DNA of 36,391 bases from Candidatus Parvarchaeota archaeon (lineage in GTDB: Archaea > Nanobdellota > Nanobdellia > Parvarchaeales > Parvarchaeaceae), in assembly GCA_023269965.1 (NCBI GenBank), contig JAGDXU010000018.1:1-36391 (forward strand). The letters run 5' to 3'. Positions within the stretch are counted from its first letter, which is position 1, and the number at the start of each line of letters is the position of its first letter. A program made the position numbers and the translations under genes. Below, piece after piece: positions 8,240 through 18,525 of the stretch. The notes beneath the pieces were generated by a model that did no database searches, was not told the DNA's origin, and was given only the letters and a program-made list of their open reading frames with translations.

Positions 8240-10609
8240 ATGAAAAGCAAAGAAGATGCATTGGTTCTGTGGTTCAAGGAGATCAACAAGGAAGACACGC
8301 CAATAGTAGGCGGGAAATCAGCAAATCTTGGGGAGATGTTCAACTCAGTGAAGGTACCTATACCAAATGGTTTCTCAACCACCGCCTTAGCTTTTAGGAA
8401 ATTCATCTCAAAAAACAATCTCAAGAACTTCATAGATGACACCTTGAAGTCTTTGGATACGGAAGACACAAAGAAACTAGCTGAAGCAGGAAAGAAGCTT
8501 AGAGAAGCAATAATGAAGGCAGAACTGCAAAAGGAACTTTCAGATGAGATATTGTCCCATTACCATCAACTGGTCAAAGAAAGCGGTGAGGAATTTGTAG
8601 CAGTCAGGTCATCTGGAACGGCAGAAGACCTACCAGATGCCAGCTTTGCTGGGCAGCAGGAGACATATTTGAATGTGCACGGTGACAAGGAACTGCTTGA
8701 AAAGGTCAAAGAGTGCTATGCAAGCCTGTTCACTGACAGGGCTATCTATTATCGCGTTAAAATGCATATACCAACTACTTCAGTGGCACTTGCCGTAGCA
8801 GTTCAGAGGCAGGTATTCTCGAAGGCTGCGGGAGTCATGTTCACGATAGATGTAAGCACTGGAAACAACGATGTGATAATGGTTGAAGGGAGCTACGGAT
8901 TAGGTGAATACATCGTTCAGGGCACTGTGACACCAGATACCTTCTACATCAATAAGAAAGATTTATCGATAATAAAGAGGATAATCTCCCCCAACAAGGA
9001 CAAGATGCTCCTTCGGCTCAAAGAGGGAGGGACTAAGGAATTCAAAGTTGATAAGGACAAAGTGGATAAGCCTGCTTTGACAGACGAGCAGGTTAAAAAA
9101 CTGGCTTCATACGGACTTGAAATAGAGAAACACTACTCGCATGCAATGGACATAGAGTGGGCGATAGATGAGAGGAAAGACGAAATATTCATCGTGCAGG
9201 CCAGGTTCGAAACTGTATGGGACAAGAAGGAGAAACCATCAGAGGAGAACGTAAGCACTACGGCTAATGTACTTGTAAGGGGTCTGCCAGCCTCTCCGGG
9301 AGTAGTCAGTGGAACGATTCAAAAGATCCTTGATGTAAAAGACATAGACAAATTTGAAAGCGGGAAGATACTTGTAACCAAGATGACCGCCCCTGATTGG
9401 GTACCTGCGATGCAGAAGGCTAAAGCGATAATAACCGATGAGGGCGGGATGACATGCCATGCGGCGATAGTTTCAAGGGAGCTGGGGGTGCCTTCAATCG
9501 TCGGCACCCAAAGTTTCGGGAAGAAAGCAACCGAAGCACTGAAAGATGGGGAAGAGGTCACAGTTGACGCAAAAAACGGTGTTATCTACGAGGGAAAAAT
9601 AGAGCAAGGCACTGAGAAGAAGGAGCCTAAGATGGTTTCAGAGGCCGCACCGGAGATAATAACCGGGACGAAGATAATGGTTAACCTAGGGGAGCCGGAA
9701 CTCGCTGAGAGAGTAGCAAAACTTCCAGTGGATGGAGTTGGCCTTATGAGAGAGGAATTCATATGGTCACAGATAGGTGAACATCCACTGTATATGATAA
9801 AGAACGGAGAGCAAGATAAGTTGGTGAATACACTTGCTGACAATATAGGGAAAGTATGCTCAGCCTTCTCGCCTAGGCCAGTGATACTCAGATTCAGCGA
9901 CTTCAAGAGCGACGAGTATTCTGACTTAAAAGGAGGAGCTGAATTCGAGCCGAAAGAAGCAAATCCCCTGCTTGGATGGAGAGGATCTTCAAGATACTAT
10001 GACCCAAGATACAAAGACGCGTTCGTTCTTGAGCTTAAAGCCGTCAAAAAAGTGAGGGATGAGATGAGGCTTAAGAACCTATGGGTCATGATTCCATTCA
10101 CCAGAACCGTGGAGGAGCTTGAAAAGGTCCTCGAGATAATGAGAGAGAACGGACTAGAGAGGGACGAAGACTTCAAGATTTTCCTGATGGCCGAGATACC
10201 GAGCAACATACTCCTCGCGGATAAATTCAACAAATTCATAGATGGATACTCTATAGGGTCAAATGATTTGACGATGCTGATACTTGGGGCTGACAGGAAT
10301 AACAGCGACATGAGCTCAAGGTTCGATGAGCGGGATCTCGCTGTAAAAAGAGCCATAAAGATGCTTATAGATACTGCGCATCGCGACGGCAAGACCGTAT
10401 CTATATGCGGGCAGGCCCCATCGGAATATGATGAGATTGTAGACTTTCTTGTGAGGGCTGATATAGATGACATTTCAGTCAACCCTGATGTCGCTATGCA
10501 TGTAAGAGAAGTCGTTGCCTCGGTCGAAAAGAGGATAGAGCTAGAGTCGGCATTGAACATAAAGAGAAAGTACAATGACATAGATTATCCTCAGTCAAAC
10601 AAACAGTAG
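8240..10609 (+). CDS. ppsA: Phosphoenolpyruvate synthase (pyruvate, water dikinase)
   Basis: GGKSANLGEM, AVRSSGTAEDLPDASFAGQQETYLNV, TDEGGMTCHAAIVSRELGVPSIVGT, SIGSNDLTML, CGQAPSE. Confidence 0.97.
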   Translation: MKSKEDALVLWFKEINKEDTPIVGGKSANLGEMFNSVKVPIPNGFSTTALAFRKFISKNNLKNFIDDTLKSLDTEDTKKLAEAGKKLREAIMKAELQKELSDEILSHYHQLVKESGEEFVAVRSSGTAEDLPDASFAGQQETYLNVHGDKELLEKVKECYASLFTDRAIYYRVKMHIPTTSVALAVAVQRQVFSKAAGVMFTIDVSTGNNDVIMVEGSYGLGEYIVQGTVTPDTFYINKKDLSIIKRIISPNKDKMLLRLKEGGTKEFKVDKDKVDKPALTDEQVKKLASYGLEIEKHYSHAMDIEWAIDERKDEIFIVQARFETVWDKKEKPSEENVSTTANVLVRGLPASPGVVSGTIQKILDVKDIDKFESGKILVTKMTAPDWVPAMQKAKAIITDEGGMTCHAAIVSRELGVPSIVGTQSFGKKATEALKDGEEVTVDAKNGVIYEGKIEQGTEKKEPKMVSEAAPEIITGTKIMVNLGEPELAERVAKLPVDGVGLMREEFIWSQIGEHPLYMIKNGEQDKLVNTLADNIGKVCSAFSPRPVILRFSDFKSDEYSDLKGGAEFEPKEANPLLGWRGSSRYYDPRYKDAFVLELKAVKKVRDEMRLKNLWVMIPFTRTVEELEKVLEIMRENGLERDEDFKIFLMAEIPSNILLADKFNKFIDGYSIGSNDLTMLILGADRNNSDMSSRFDERDLAVKRAIKMLIDTAHRDGKTVSICGQAPSEYDEIVDFLVRADIDDISVNPDVAMHVREVVASVEKRIELESALNIKRKYNDIDYPQSNKQ

Positions 10610-10664
10610 TGAGACCGCCGACAAGCCACCGAGAATCAGACAGTCTTTCGCAAGGGTTAAATAT

Positions 10665-10676
10665 AATGATATCATT
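10665..10676. promoter_or_regulatory. 12-bp perfect palindrome AATGATATCATT directly 3' of a TATA-like element (ttaaatata), candidate operator
   Basis: Sequence gggttaaatatAATGATATCATTgatataaggagtatATG upstream of the 10691 ORF. Confidence 0.35.
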
Positions 10677-10690
10677 GATATAAGGAGTAT

Positions 10691-11272
10691 ATGGAAAGAC
10701 AAAGAATAGAACAAAAGGTATCTATATCCAATAGAGGTTCGAATTATCTCAGCTCAAAGGTCCCTTTTATGCTTTCTCTTTTGGCTGGCATTTTCATGCT
10801 CGTTTCTTTGGTCATACTCTTTGTTTCAAATCTATCCTTTATAACATTCAATTCAAGTTCAATCAGCTCATTAGAAAGTGGGTTGAACTCAACAACAGTT
10901 CAAGAGCTGCAGATCCTAGTGAACGCAACTAGTTACATGCAGACCGCATTCCTGCTGTTCCTGCCGATAATAGGCATATCTGGGGCGCTGTTGATTTATT
11001 CCTCCTTTCTAATACGTATGACAAGTAAAAAGAAGAGAGCCATGGGCGGCTTACTGTCCGTTATTTTCGGCGTCTCCTCATTCCTTGCTCTCTTCCTGCT
11101 TGTTCCTACCTTCCCAGTTGCAATAGCGACACTGATAGGTTACTTTGGAACCTTTGGATTACAAAGTTCACTGAGCTATATACTCTTCATGCTTAGCAGT
11201 TTATTGGGCCTGTTCAACGGCTTAGCGCTCTTGTATTATATGTCAATTGAAAGAAAAAGAGATGAATCTTAA
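10691..11272 (+). CDS. Four-TM membrane protein, hypothetical
   Basis: 193 aa with about four hydrophobic segments; SD-like ggag upstream. Confidence 0.6.
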   Translation: MERQRIEQKVSISNRGSNYLSSKVPFMLSLLAGIFMLVSLVILFVSNLSFITFNSSSISSLESGLNSTTVQELQILVNATSYMQTAFLLFLPIIGISGALLIYSSFLIRMTSKKKRAMGGLLSVIFGVSSFLALFLLVPTFPVAIATLIGYFGTFGLQSSLSYILFMLSSLLGLFNGLALLYYMSIERKRDES

Positions 11273-11342
11273 AGCTCAGCTGAAAATGGAGGAAATGGAT
11301 TTAAAGATAATATCAAATTTTTAGTAGATTTGGAGGTAAGAT

Positions 11343-12428
11343 ATGAATGAAGTGTTGGTTTCGAAGATTATGACAAGAAAGGTGGTGACTGTGTCTAAAA
11401 ACAGCAGCATAGCCAAGGTTATGATGCTGATGGATTCCAAGGGAATAAAGGAGGTGCCGGTTGTCAGCGATGAAAAATATGTGGGCACCGTAATATATTA
11501 TGATTTTATATCGGATACGCAAGCAAATCCAAATGAAAAGATTGATAAATTCATAAAGAAAGTTCCAGTGCTCAGCCCAAAGGATACAATTGATAAAACT
11601 ATAAGGATCATGGTGGACAGCGGCATAAGCGGCCTGCCTGTGATAGATGAATCGCATGTAGTCGGCATAGTATCGGATTATGATATCTTCAAACTCCTAA
11701 TAAACAACCACATATTCGACAATTTCAAGGTTTCGAACGTTATAATAAAGAGATTTCCTATCTTGAGGCCTGAGGATACCATCGAAAAAGCCGCAAATCT
11801 GGCGGCTATAAACAAAGTTGATAATATCCCTGTCCTGGACAATTTTGGCAAGATGATTGGGGAAGTGATGATTCATGATATATTGAAGTACATATATTCG
11901 CAGAAGGCCGGTAAGAAGGGCAAAAAAGACGCGTATAAGGGTGAACAAACCGAGATGAAAGTCGTGGACATAATGAGAAGAGACTCCTCCCCAACTGTCA
12001 TCACTTTGAACCTTAGAAAGGCCCTGGAGAATCTCATCGCTAAGAAAGCCAAAGCTGCGGTTGTAGTGGATGTGGATGGTAGGCCAATAGGTATCCTCAG
12101 CAGGATAAAGATACTCTCCTTACTTAGAGGAAAAAATATAGGGGACCAGGTCAAGATAGAGATATCAGGTGACTTTACATTCGACTCAATAATGCTGCTG
12201 AAATCTGAGATTGACCGCAGGGAAAAGATGTTCTCCGAGGTTGCCAAGTTCACAGAGATTAGATTCTATATAAAGAGAGTGAGAGGCCAGCTCACCTCCA
12301 AATATGAAATGAGTGCAAATGCCTTTGGAAAGAGAAGATTCAGTATAAAAGCGACGGATGTAGGGGAAGAGAACGTCATAAGGGAAGTCATGGAGAAGCT
12401 TGACTCTATAGTAGAAAGGATGAAGTGA
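11343..12428 (+). CDS. Protein with four CBS repeats and C-terminal ~90 aa domain of uncertain identity
   Basis: Repeated CBS patterns (VGTVIYYDFIS, VGIVSDYDIFKLL, IGEVMIHDILKYI, IGILSRIKILSLL). Confidence 0.9.
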   Translation: MNEVLVSKIMTRKVVTVSKNSSIAKVMMLMDSKGIKEVPVVSDEKYVGTVIYYDFISDTQANPNEKIDKFIKKVPVLSPKDTIDKTIRIMVDSGISGLPVIDESHVVGIVSDYDIFKLLINNHIFDNFKVSNVIIKRFPILRPEDTIEKAANLAAINKVDNIPVLDNFGKMIGEVMIHDILKYIYSQKAGKKGKKDAYKGEQTEMKVVDIMRRDSSPTVITLNLRKALENLIAKKAKAAVVVDVDGRPIGILSRIKILSLLRGKNIGDQVKIEISGDFTFDSIMLLKSEIDRREKMFSEVAKFTEIRFYIKRVRGQLTSKYEMSANAFGKRRFSIKATDVGEENVIREVMEKLDSIVERMK

Positions 12429-15400
12429 TTACAGCGCGCTTAAAGTCATCTGCTTTGATTTTGACTCTCCGAATATAGAGTCTATTTCACTTTTTAGTAT
12501 CTGGAGCTGTTGCTTGACCATGCTAGGGACATTGTATTTCTCAGCTAGTTTAAGGGACAAATAAAGATATTTTCTTATGTTCCCCTCACTTGAGGTCAAC
12601 ACTAAGTTCCCGCCGCATTTAGTGCATCTCCCTGAGAGGGGTGGGCGAGTATAGGTCTGATTACACTTTACACACCTAAATTCCTGCGTCCCGAACCTTC
12701 GGAGATTACCTTTTATGTCCTTTATGAAATGTTTCTCTATTATTATCCTTGCCATGTCTGAAGCGTCTACCGCCATTATTTTCTCTTCAAGCTGCATCTG
12801 ACTTTCAACCTTACTTGACATCGTATCCAGTACTTTGTAAGCTGAAACGTTCACACCTGCGTTTATATCATCAGTATCTTTTGTGAAGAGAATCCTTTTA
12901 TCCTCTGAATTAAGTATATCCTTCACTGTTGCTATGTGGACATTTGATGGTTTTTCATACCTGAGAGTAGCCTCATAAAACTCAAGCGGATACTTATCAA
13001 CTATATCCATATTGTAAGCCTCTGAGTCTATGCTGTTCAGATCCAAAACATCAGATATGACCAAGGGGGAGTCCATGTATTTTGCGCCCCTTGAATCTGG
13101 GAGAAGCCTTCTATCAAAATTCAATAGAGCATCCATGAGAAGCAGCAATGCCGCTTCATCTCCATCACAGTTCCTACGCATCGCCGCATGGAAGAAAGGA
13201 GAAGCGAACAGACCTTGTGTCTTTGAAAAGCCGATTATCCTGCCAACTATTCCAGCCGATGTATGCGGCGCAAGCCCTACAACTAACTGCCCAACCAGGT
13301 CATCCTTTGATTTTACATTGTAAAACCTCCCTACCTTGAAATATCTCTCAAGTAAATCATCTATAAAGTTCGCCACCCTCATGAACACATCTGCCGCGTT
13401 CTCATCATTTTCACCATAAGTGGGCAGGATTATATCCTGCGGAAACAGCTGGAGTATCTGTTCATCAGAAACTAGATCCTCACCATAAACATCTTTTAGA
13501 TACCCTAAAGCCTTTAGTTTCTCAAGGCTGACTTCTATCTCCTTTGGTTTGAAATGAGTTATTGGAAGCTCTATCGCATCAAATCTTATCGTGCCGTCTT
13601 TGTTTACGTTCAACCCATACATTGCCCTTAGTATCCCTTTCTCAAGCGGCTCTATATACCCTGCTGAATTAAACGTCCCCTTTACACCTTTTATCACATC
13701 TACTCTTTCATTTATATTCAAGCGGGAGTACGCTGAATCCAAGTAAGACTTTATATCCAGCTTCCTCATGGTCTTCCCTCTAGTTTCTTTACCATGATGG
13801 AAAAGCTCTTTAGTCTTCTGTCCACATAACCTACACGTGCGAAGGCTTTCTGTCTTGCTTCCACAGATTTCACATGTACTGTAGATTGTTTCTCTATTGC
13901 ATTTGCTGCAGAAGAAAGTACCGAATTCCGCTGTGATTACACCACTGTTGTATGCTGTCACTATGTTCCTATCTCTTCCTCCGCTCTCACCTACGGGGAA
14001 TATCACATTTGGATTAGTCTCCATCTCTCTCATCTTTGCCTTCTCTGGCCTGCCAAGCCTTGCTCCTATGAATGTGCCTGCAGTGTCCTTTATCTCCAGA
14101 CCAGATATAGTGCTCAACGCTGATAAAGTAGAATCGCTGCGGTCTACAATTGAAAATACCTCATCAATGGTGAGCCTATTCAAACCAATCAAAAAAATAA
14201 AACTGTCTGCGCCTTCTATAACCACTTTGCTTTCTATAACCTTGTGAGGCACACCCAATTTTTCCAATGTTTTCTTTGTAGATTCATCGAGTGGAAAACT
14301 CAGCGACTGAGTCGGGGAGCCTGCGATTTTCATCAACAGCTCCACTTTCCCTTCGGAGTAGACATACTTGATCAATTCCTTCAGTTCCTCTTTAGATATT
14401 TGGCTCCAAAAATCTACATACTTTGGATGGAGAGGTATGTTATATCTCTTTGAAAAATTCACATGGTCCTCAAAAGACTTCAATGAATTCGAGTCTAAAG
14501 CGGCCCCCTTTGATTCCACTATCTCAGACCACCACTCCTCTACAAACGGCGAAGGCATCAAAAGATGGTTCTGCTCCAAAAAATCCCCAAAATTGAAGAG
14601 TATATCGCCGAGATACAGTATACTGTCTATATCCTCACCCAACTTCTCCAATTGATCCTGGGAGTTAATTTTCACAACTGTGCCGCTCCTTAGTCTAACT
14701 ATAGGCCCGTCTATCATTGAATTTGGAGTCACAGCGCATGCTTTTCCTGGCAGCTCCACTCTCATCTGTGATCCTGTGGCAATGAAGTTACTAAGAACTT
14801 TACACGTCACTGGATTCAATGCGCAAGCCGCAAGACCGGATGTCCTCGCCCTGCCATATCTCAATCTGAATCCACCCCTTGTTAAAGGATATGAAAAAAC
14901 CGGCCTTCCTGCTGCAAGCTCCTCCAAATATCTGTAGTTTGGAAGCACCTTCATGGAGCTGTTACTGCTATTCTCTTCCGTGTGCTCCTTCTCTTTCAGT
15001 GTTATGTACTTGCCTAAGAATGCAAAATCTTCAGCTATCTTATACTCCTCACCTAATGACTTTATTACCTTGTTAACTTTCTGTGCCTTAGAAGCAAAAC
15101 CTTCACAGAGGACTAACATCGCCCCCCCTCTGATCCTATTGGTCTTTATCCTTGGTATGTTCTTGTAGGCTGAAACCTCTCTATCTGTGGTTGGGTCGCC
15201 TTCTACCTCTATTGGCATGTTACGCCATAGAAAATCTAACTCATTCGCAGTTGGAAGATACTGAAGCCTGGCTTCGTATTCATCATAATCAGAAGCTTCT
15301 ACCTTGATTCTGCCTACCTCATCATCAGTTGGGTCATACTTGCTAAGACCAAAATGAGCCCTCAAAGTGTCAGCTATGACTACCACAGATGCTGCAGCGG

Positions 15401-15842
15401 TGCCGCCCGCACCTCGGATCGGCCCCCCAAAGAAGCAGGATATGAATTCACCGCCATCCTGTCTTTTCTTTAGTTCAGCGCGTATAAAACCTTCCAGCGG
15501 AGCCGATACTATGCCCAATGTCATGTAGGCTAGCCCTACCCTTATCCCTGCCTCTATCGCCTCTCTTCTGTCCTTGAAAACAACAAACTTTGAATCAGCC
15601 GTTGCTATGGCTGAATTAAGCGCCACATGCCAATCATTAGGGGCATACTTGGCCTCATTTTCTCTTATGAATTCGGCAAGGCCGCTGTTAAGCATGCTTG
15701 GTATTATCACTGATATCAAGCCCTCTACCTTCGAAGCCGTGTCCTTTGCAAGAGGTATGGGGCTGCTAACAAAACTCTGCGCGATATTATATGCATGAGA
15801 AACTTCTTTAGAAATACTGTCTGTATATTTATTCATTGCCAT
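12429..15842 (-). CDS. polC: Family D DNA polymerase large subunit DP2
   Basis: 1137 aa; FISCFFGGPIRGAGGTAAA, GEYKIAEDF, HTSAGIVGRIIGFSKTQGLFASPFFHAAMRRNCDGDEAA; zinc ribbons CSKCNRETIYSTCEICG and CVKCNQTYTRPPLSGRCTKCG; no intein apparent. Confidence 0.97.
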   Translation of the reverse strand: MAMNKYTDSISKEVSHAYNIAQSFVSSPIPLAKDTASKVEGLISVIIPSMLNSGLAEFIRENEAKYAPNDWHVALNSAIATADSKFVVFKDRREAIEAGIRVGLAYMTLGIVSAPLEGFIRAELKKRQDGGEFISCFFGGPIRGAGGTAAASVVVIADTLRAHFGLSKYDPTDDEVGRIKVEASDYDEYEARLQYLPTANELDFLWRNMPIEVEGDPTTDREVSAYKNIPRIKTNRIRGGAMLVLCEGFASKAQKVNKVIKSLGEEYKIAEDFAFLGKYITLKEKEHTEENSSNSSMKVLPNYRYLEELAAGRPVFSYPLTRGGFRLRYGRARTSGLAACALNPVTCKVLSNFIATGSQMRVELPGKACAVTPNSMIDGPIVRLRSGTVVKINSQDQLEKLGEDIDSILYLGDILFNFGDFLEQNHLLMPSPFVEEWWSEIVESKGAALDSNSLKSFEDHVNFSKRYNIPLHPKYVDFWSQISKEELKELIKYVYSEGKVELLMKIAGSPTQSLSFPLDESTKKTLEKLGVPHKVIESKVVIEGADSFIFLIGLNRLTIDEVFSIVDRSDSTLSALSTISGLEIKDTAGTFIGARLGRPEKAKMREMETNPNVIFPVGESGGRDRNIVTAYNSGVITAEFGTFFCSKCNRETIYSTCEICGSKTESLRTCRLCGQKTKELFHHGKETRGKTMRKLDIKSYLDSAYSRLNINERVDVIKGVKGTFNSAGYIEPLEKGILRAMYGLNVNKDGTIRFDAIELPITHFKPKEIEVSLEKLKALGYLKDVYGEDLVSDEQILQLFPQDIILPTYGENDENAADVFMRVANFIDDLLERYFKVGRFYNVKSKDDLVGQLVVGLAPHTSAGIVGRIIGFSKTQGLFASPFFHAAMRRNCDGDEAALLLLMDALLNFDRRLLPDSRGAKYMDSPLVISDVLDLNSIDSEAYNMDIVDKYPLEFYEATLRYEKPSNVHIATVKDILNSEDKRILFTKDTDDINAGVNVSAYKVLDTMSSKVESQMQLEEKIMAVDASDMARIIIEKHFIKDIKGNLRRFGTQEFRCVKCNQTYTRPPLSGRCTKCGGNLVLTSSEGNIRKYLYLSLKLAEKYNVPSMVKQQLQILKSEIDSIFGESKSKQMTLSAL

Positions 15843-15924
15843 AAAAAGCTATAACAACTATTATATTTTATACTATATTTAAATTAGATGATAAATTATT
15901 ATAAGTATAACAATCTGAGAGAGT

Positions 15925-18525
15925 ATGGAAAAAGAGGAAGTACGTAAAATAATAGAAGAGAAGATAAAAAGTAATCCAGACACTTTATTCCCTGTATCAT
16001 CACTGAAGGAACTTGGGTTCAGCAGGTATAAGTGCAAAGTTTGTGGAAAGACGTTCTGGAGCAGCGTAGAGAGAGACATATGCGGCGACGTTGACTGTAC
16101 AGGCGAATATACCTTCCTACGTAAGCCCCTTACAAACACTAAGCTTACATATAGGGAGGTTTGGAACAGGTTCTCATCAATTTTTCAAGGTTTTGGACAC
16201 ACCGAGATAAAGAGATATCCAGTCGTCGCAAGATGGAGAGATGATATATACTTTGTGGAGGCCGCGATAGATGATTTTGCCCCATATGTAATTGCGGGGG
16301 CGATAGACCCTCCTGAAAACCCATTAGTTGTGCCACAGATATGTCTTAGATTCAATGATATCGAAAATGTAGGCTTGTCCGGGAGGCACTTGACAAGCTT
16401 CATAATGGCCGAAGAAGCTGCATTCAACACAGATAAAAAAAAGACCTACTTCGACAAAGAAGCTATAGTCTATATATACAAGTGGCTTGTGGAGGGCCTT
16501 GGATTAAAGAAGGAGGATATAACTTTCATAGAGGATGTTTGGATAGGCGCTGGCTACGCTGGGAACTGCTTAGAGTATTTTGCTGGAGGACTTGAACTTG
16601 GAAATCAGGTCTACATGAGGTACCTAATCGAAGAGAATGAGCTGAAAGAGATGAATACAAAAACTGTGGATATGGGTGGCGGGCTTGAAAGATGGGCCTG
16701 GATATCGCAGAGAACACCAACGGTTTATGAAGCGACCTTCGGAAAGGTGATAGAATTCATAGAGGAGAAAGTGGGAGTGAAATACGACAGTGATACGCTT
16801 GGTAAGATCTATGATCATCTTGGGAGAGTAGAATTAGACCGGCAGAATATAGACAGAACACTGGAAGAGATCGCAAACAAGTTGAATATGAAACCGGATG
16901 AGGCAAAGAAGATAATCAGTGACATGCAAGCAATATACTCCATAGCAGACCATACCAGGACTTTACTGGTTGCAATCCATGATGGGGCCCTGCCAAGCAA
17001 TGTAGGCGGAGGCTACAACCTCAGGACCTTGATAAGAAGGGCACTTGCTTTCATAAAGAAGAAAAATTGGGACTTAGATTTAAACGAAGTTATAAAAAAA
17101 CACATGGAAGAATTTGGGGAGTGGTTCACAGAGCTCAAGGAATACAATGTTGATGATATAATAAACAAGGAGATAGAGAGATATGATGAATTTGAAAGGA
17201 GAAATTACTTACTTATAAATCAGATAATAGAACGAGGGAAGATAGACGAAAAAGAGGCTGACACATACTACAGGTCTTATGGTATATCCTTGAGTGACAT
17301 AGCTTTGCAAGCTGAGATGAATGGAAAAACCGTGAGCATGCCCCATGACCTGTTGGAGAGCAATGTTGTCAAAAAGAAAGAGATAAACGTGAACAAGAAG
17401 TATGATACGTCAAATCTCGACAGAACAGTTGAATTATTCTACGACAGTTCACTGGTGAAAGGCACTGCAAAACTTATCAAGAAACTAGATAGCAAACACA
17501 TAATCCTTGACAGGACAATATTTTACCCAGAGAGGGGCGGACAGAAAGCAGACAGGGGATATATCAACGGCGTAAAGGTCACAGATGTGCAGGAGTATGA
17601 TAAAGTCATCATCCACTCATTGGAAGAGGAAATAAAAGCCAAAGAGGGAGAGGAAGTGGAGATGACAGTCGATACGGAGCGGAGAGAGATACTTAGAAGG
17701 CACCACACTGCAACCCACATAATTAATCAGTCGTGCCGAAGAATCCTTGGGGGATATGTATACCAGAATGGGACAGAGAAAGACGTTGACAAGGTACATA
17801 TAGATATAACATATTATGACAGACTCAGCGATGAGCAGATTAGTAAGATAGAGGATTTGGCAAATGAGATAGTAGCAAGGAACTTGGAGATAACCACTGA
17901 GATCTTAAGCAAAACAGAGGCTGAAAAAAGGTACGGAATGTCGATTTACCAAGGCGGAGCGATACCAAGCGCAAAGCTCAGGATTGTGAAGATAGGCGAC
18001 TTTGATGTTCAGGCATGCGGCGGGCTACACTGCGAAAGGACAGGGGATATAGGCGTGATAAAAATAATCAAAGCTGAAAGAATACAGGACGGAGTTGTGA
18101 GGGTATGGTTCTTAGCTTACAAGCCGGCGGTATTATACATAAGGAAAATAAAGGGCATAGTCGATAGTTTAAGGGCTCTGTGGGGCGTAGGAGAAGATGA
18201 GGTCTACAAGACTGCGGAGAGGATATTCTCAGACTTTAAGCACTATAAGTCAAACTATGAAAAGAGTGAAAGCGAAAGACTAAGATTACTCATCATGACA
18301 GACAAATCAAAAGGCTATTCAAGCTTTAAGACGTCACTGCAAAATGTTGGGCAAGTTATAGCGATAATAAAGGACACTGCAAAGGAGAAGAATAATCTAA
18401 AGGTGATAGTTTATTTAGAAAGAAACGCTGTAGCTTTCCCAAGTCAACCTGATGTGAAATCTGAGCTGGAGAAGAGATATAATAAAGTTATCGATAAAGA
18501 GGGGTTTCTGATAGCCTATGGATGA
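15925..18525 (+). CDS. alaS: Alanyl-tRNA synthetase, archaeal type
   Basis: SSIFQGFGHTEIKRYPVVARWRDDIYFVEAAIDDFAPYVI, RRHHTATHI, QACGGLHCERTGDIG. Confidence 0.97.
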   Translation: MEKEEVRKIIEEKIKSNPDTLFPVSSLKELGFSRYKCKVCGKTFWSSVERDICGDVDCTGEYTFLRKPLTNTKLTYREVWNRFSSIFQGFGHTEIKRYPVVARWRDDIYFVEAAIDDFAPYVIAGAIDPPENPLVVPQICLRFNDIENVGLSGRHLTSFIMAEEAAFNTDKKKTYFDKEAIVYIYKWLVEGLGLKKEDITFIEDVWIGAGYAGNCLEYFAGGLELGNQVYMRYLIEENELKEMNTKTVDMGGGLERWAWISQRTPTVYEATFGKVIEFIEEKVGVKYDSDTLGKIYDHLGRVELDRQNIDRTLEEIANKLNMKPDEAKKIISDMQAIYSIADHTRTLLVAIHDGALPSNVGGGYNLRTLIRRALAFIKKKNWDLDLNEVIKKHMEEFGEWFTELKEYNVDDIINKEIERYDEFERRNYLLINQIIERGKIDEKEADTYYRSYGISLSDIALQAEMNGKTVSMPHDLLESNVVKKKEINVNKKYDTSNLDRTVELFYDSSLVKGTAKLIKKLDSKHIILDRTIFYPERGGQKADRGYINGVKVTDVQEYDKVIIHSLEEEIKAKEGEEVEMTVDTERREILRRHHTATHIINQSCRRILGGYVYQNGTEKDVDKVHIDITYYDRLSDEQISKIEDLANEIVARNLEITTEILSKTEAEKRYGMSIYQGGAIPSAKLRIVKIGDFDVQACGGLHCERTGDIGVIKIIKAERIQDGVVRVWFLAYKPAVLYIRKIKGIVDSLRALWGVGEDEVYKTAERIFSDFKHYKSNYEKSESERLRLLIMTDKSKGYSSFKTSLQNVGQVIAIIKDTAKEKNNLKVIVYLERNAVAFPSQPDVKSELEKRYNKVIDKEGFLIAYG

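Noticed and set aside
9319-10581. Long minus-strand ORFs inside ppsA (e.g. 9997-10581, 194 aa)
   Set aside because: Antisense shadow ORFs of a clearly conserved gene; Ser/Leu-rich composition typical of shadows.
12429-15842. Intein in PolD large subunit
   Set aside because: Length 1137 aa and continuous family motifs; no intein splice blocks seen.
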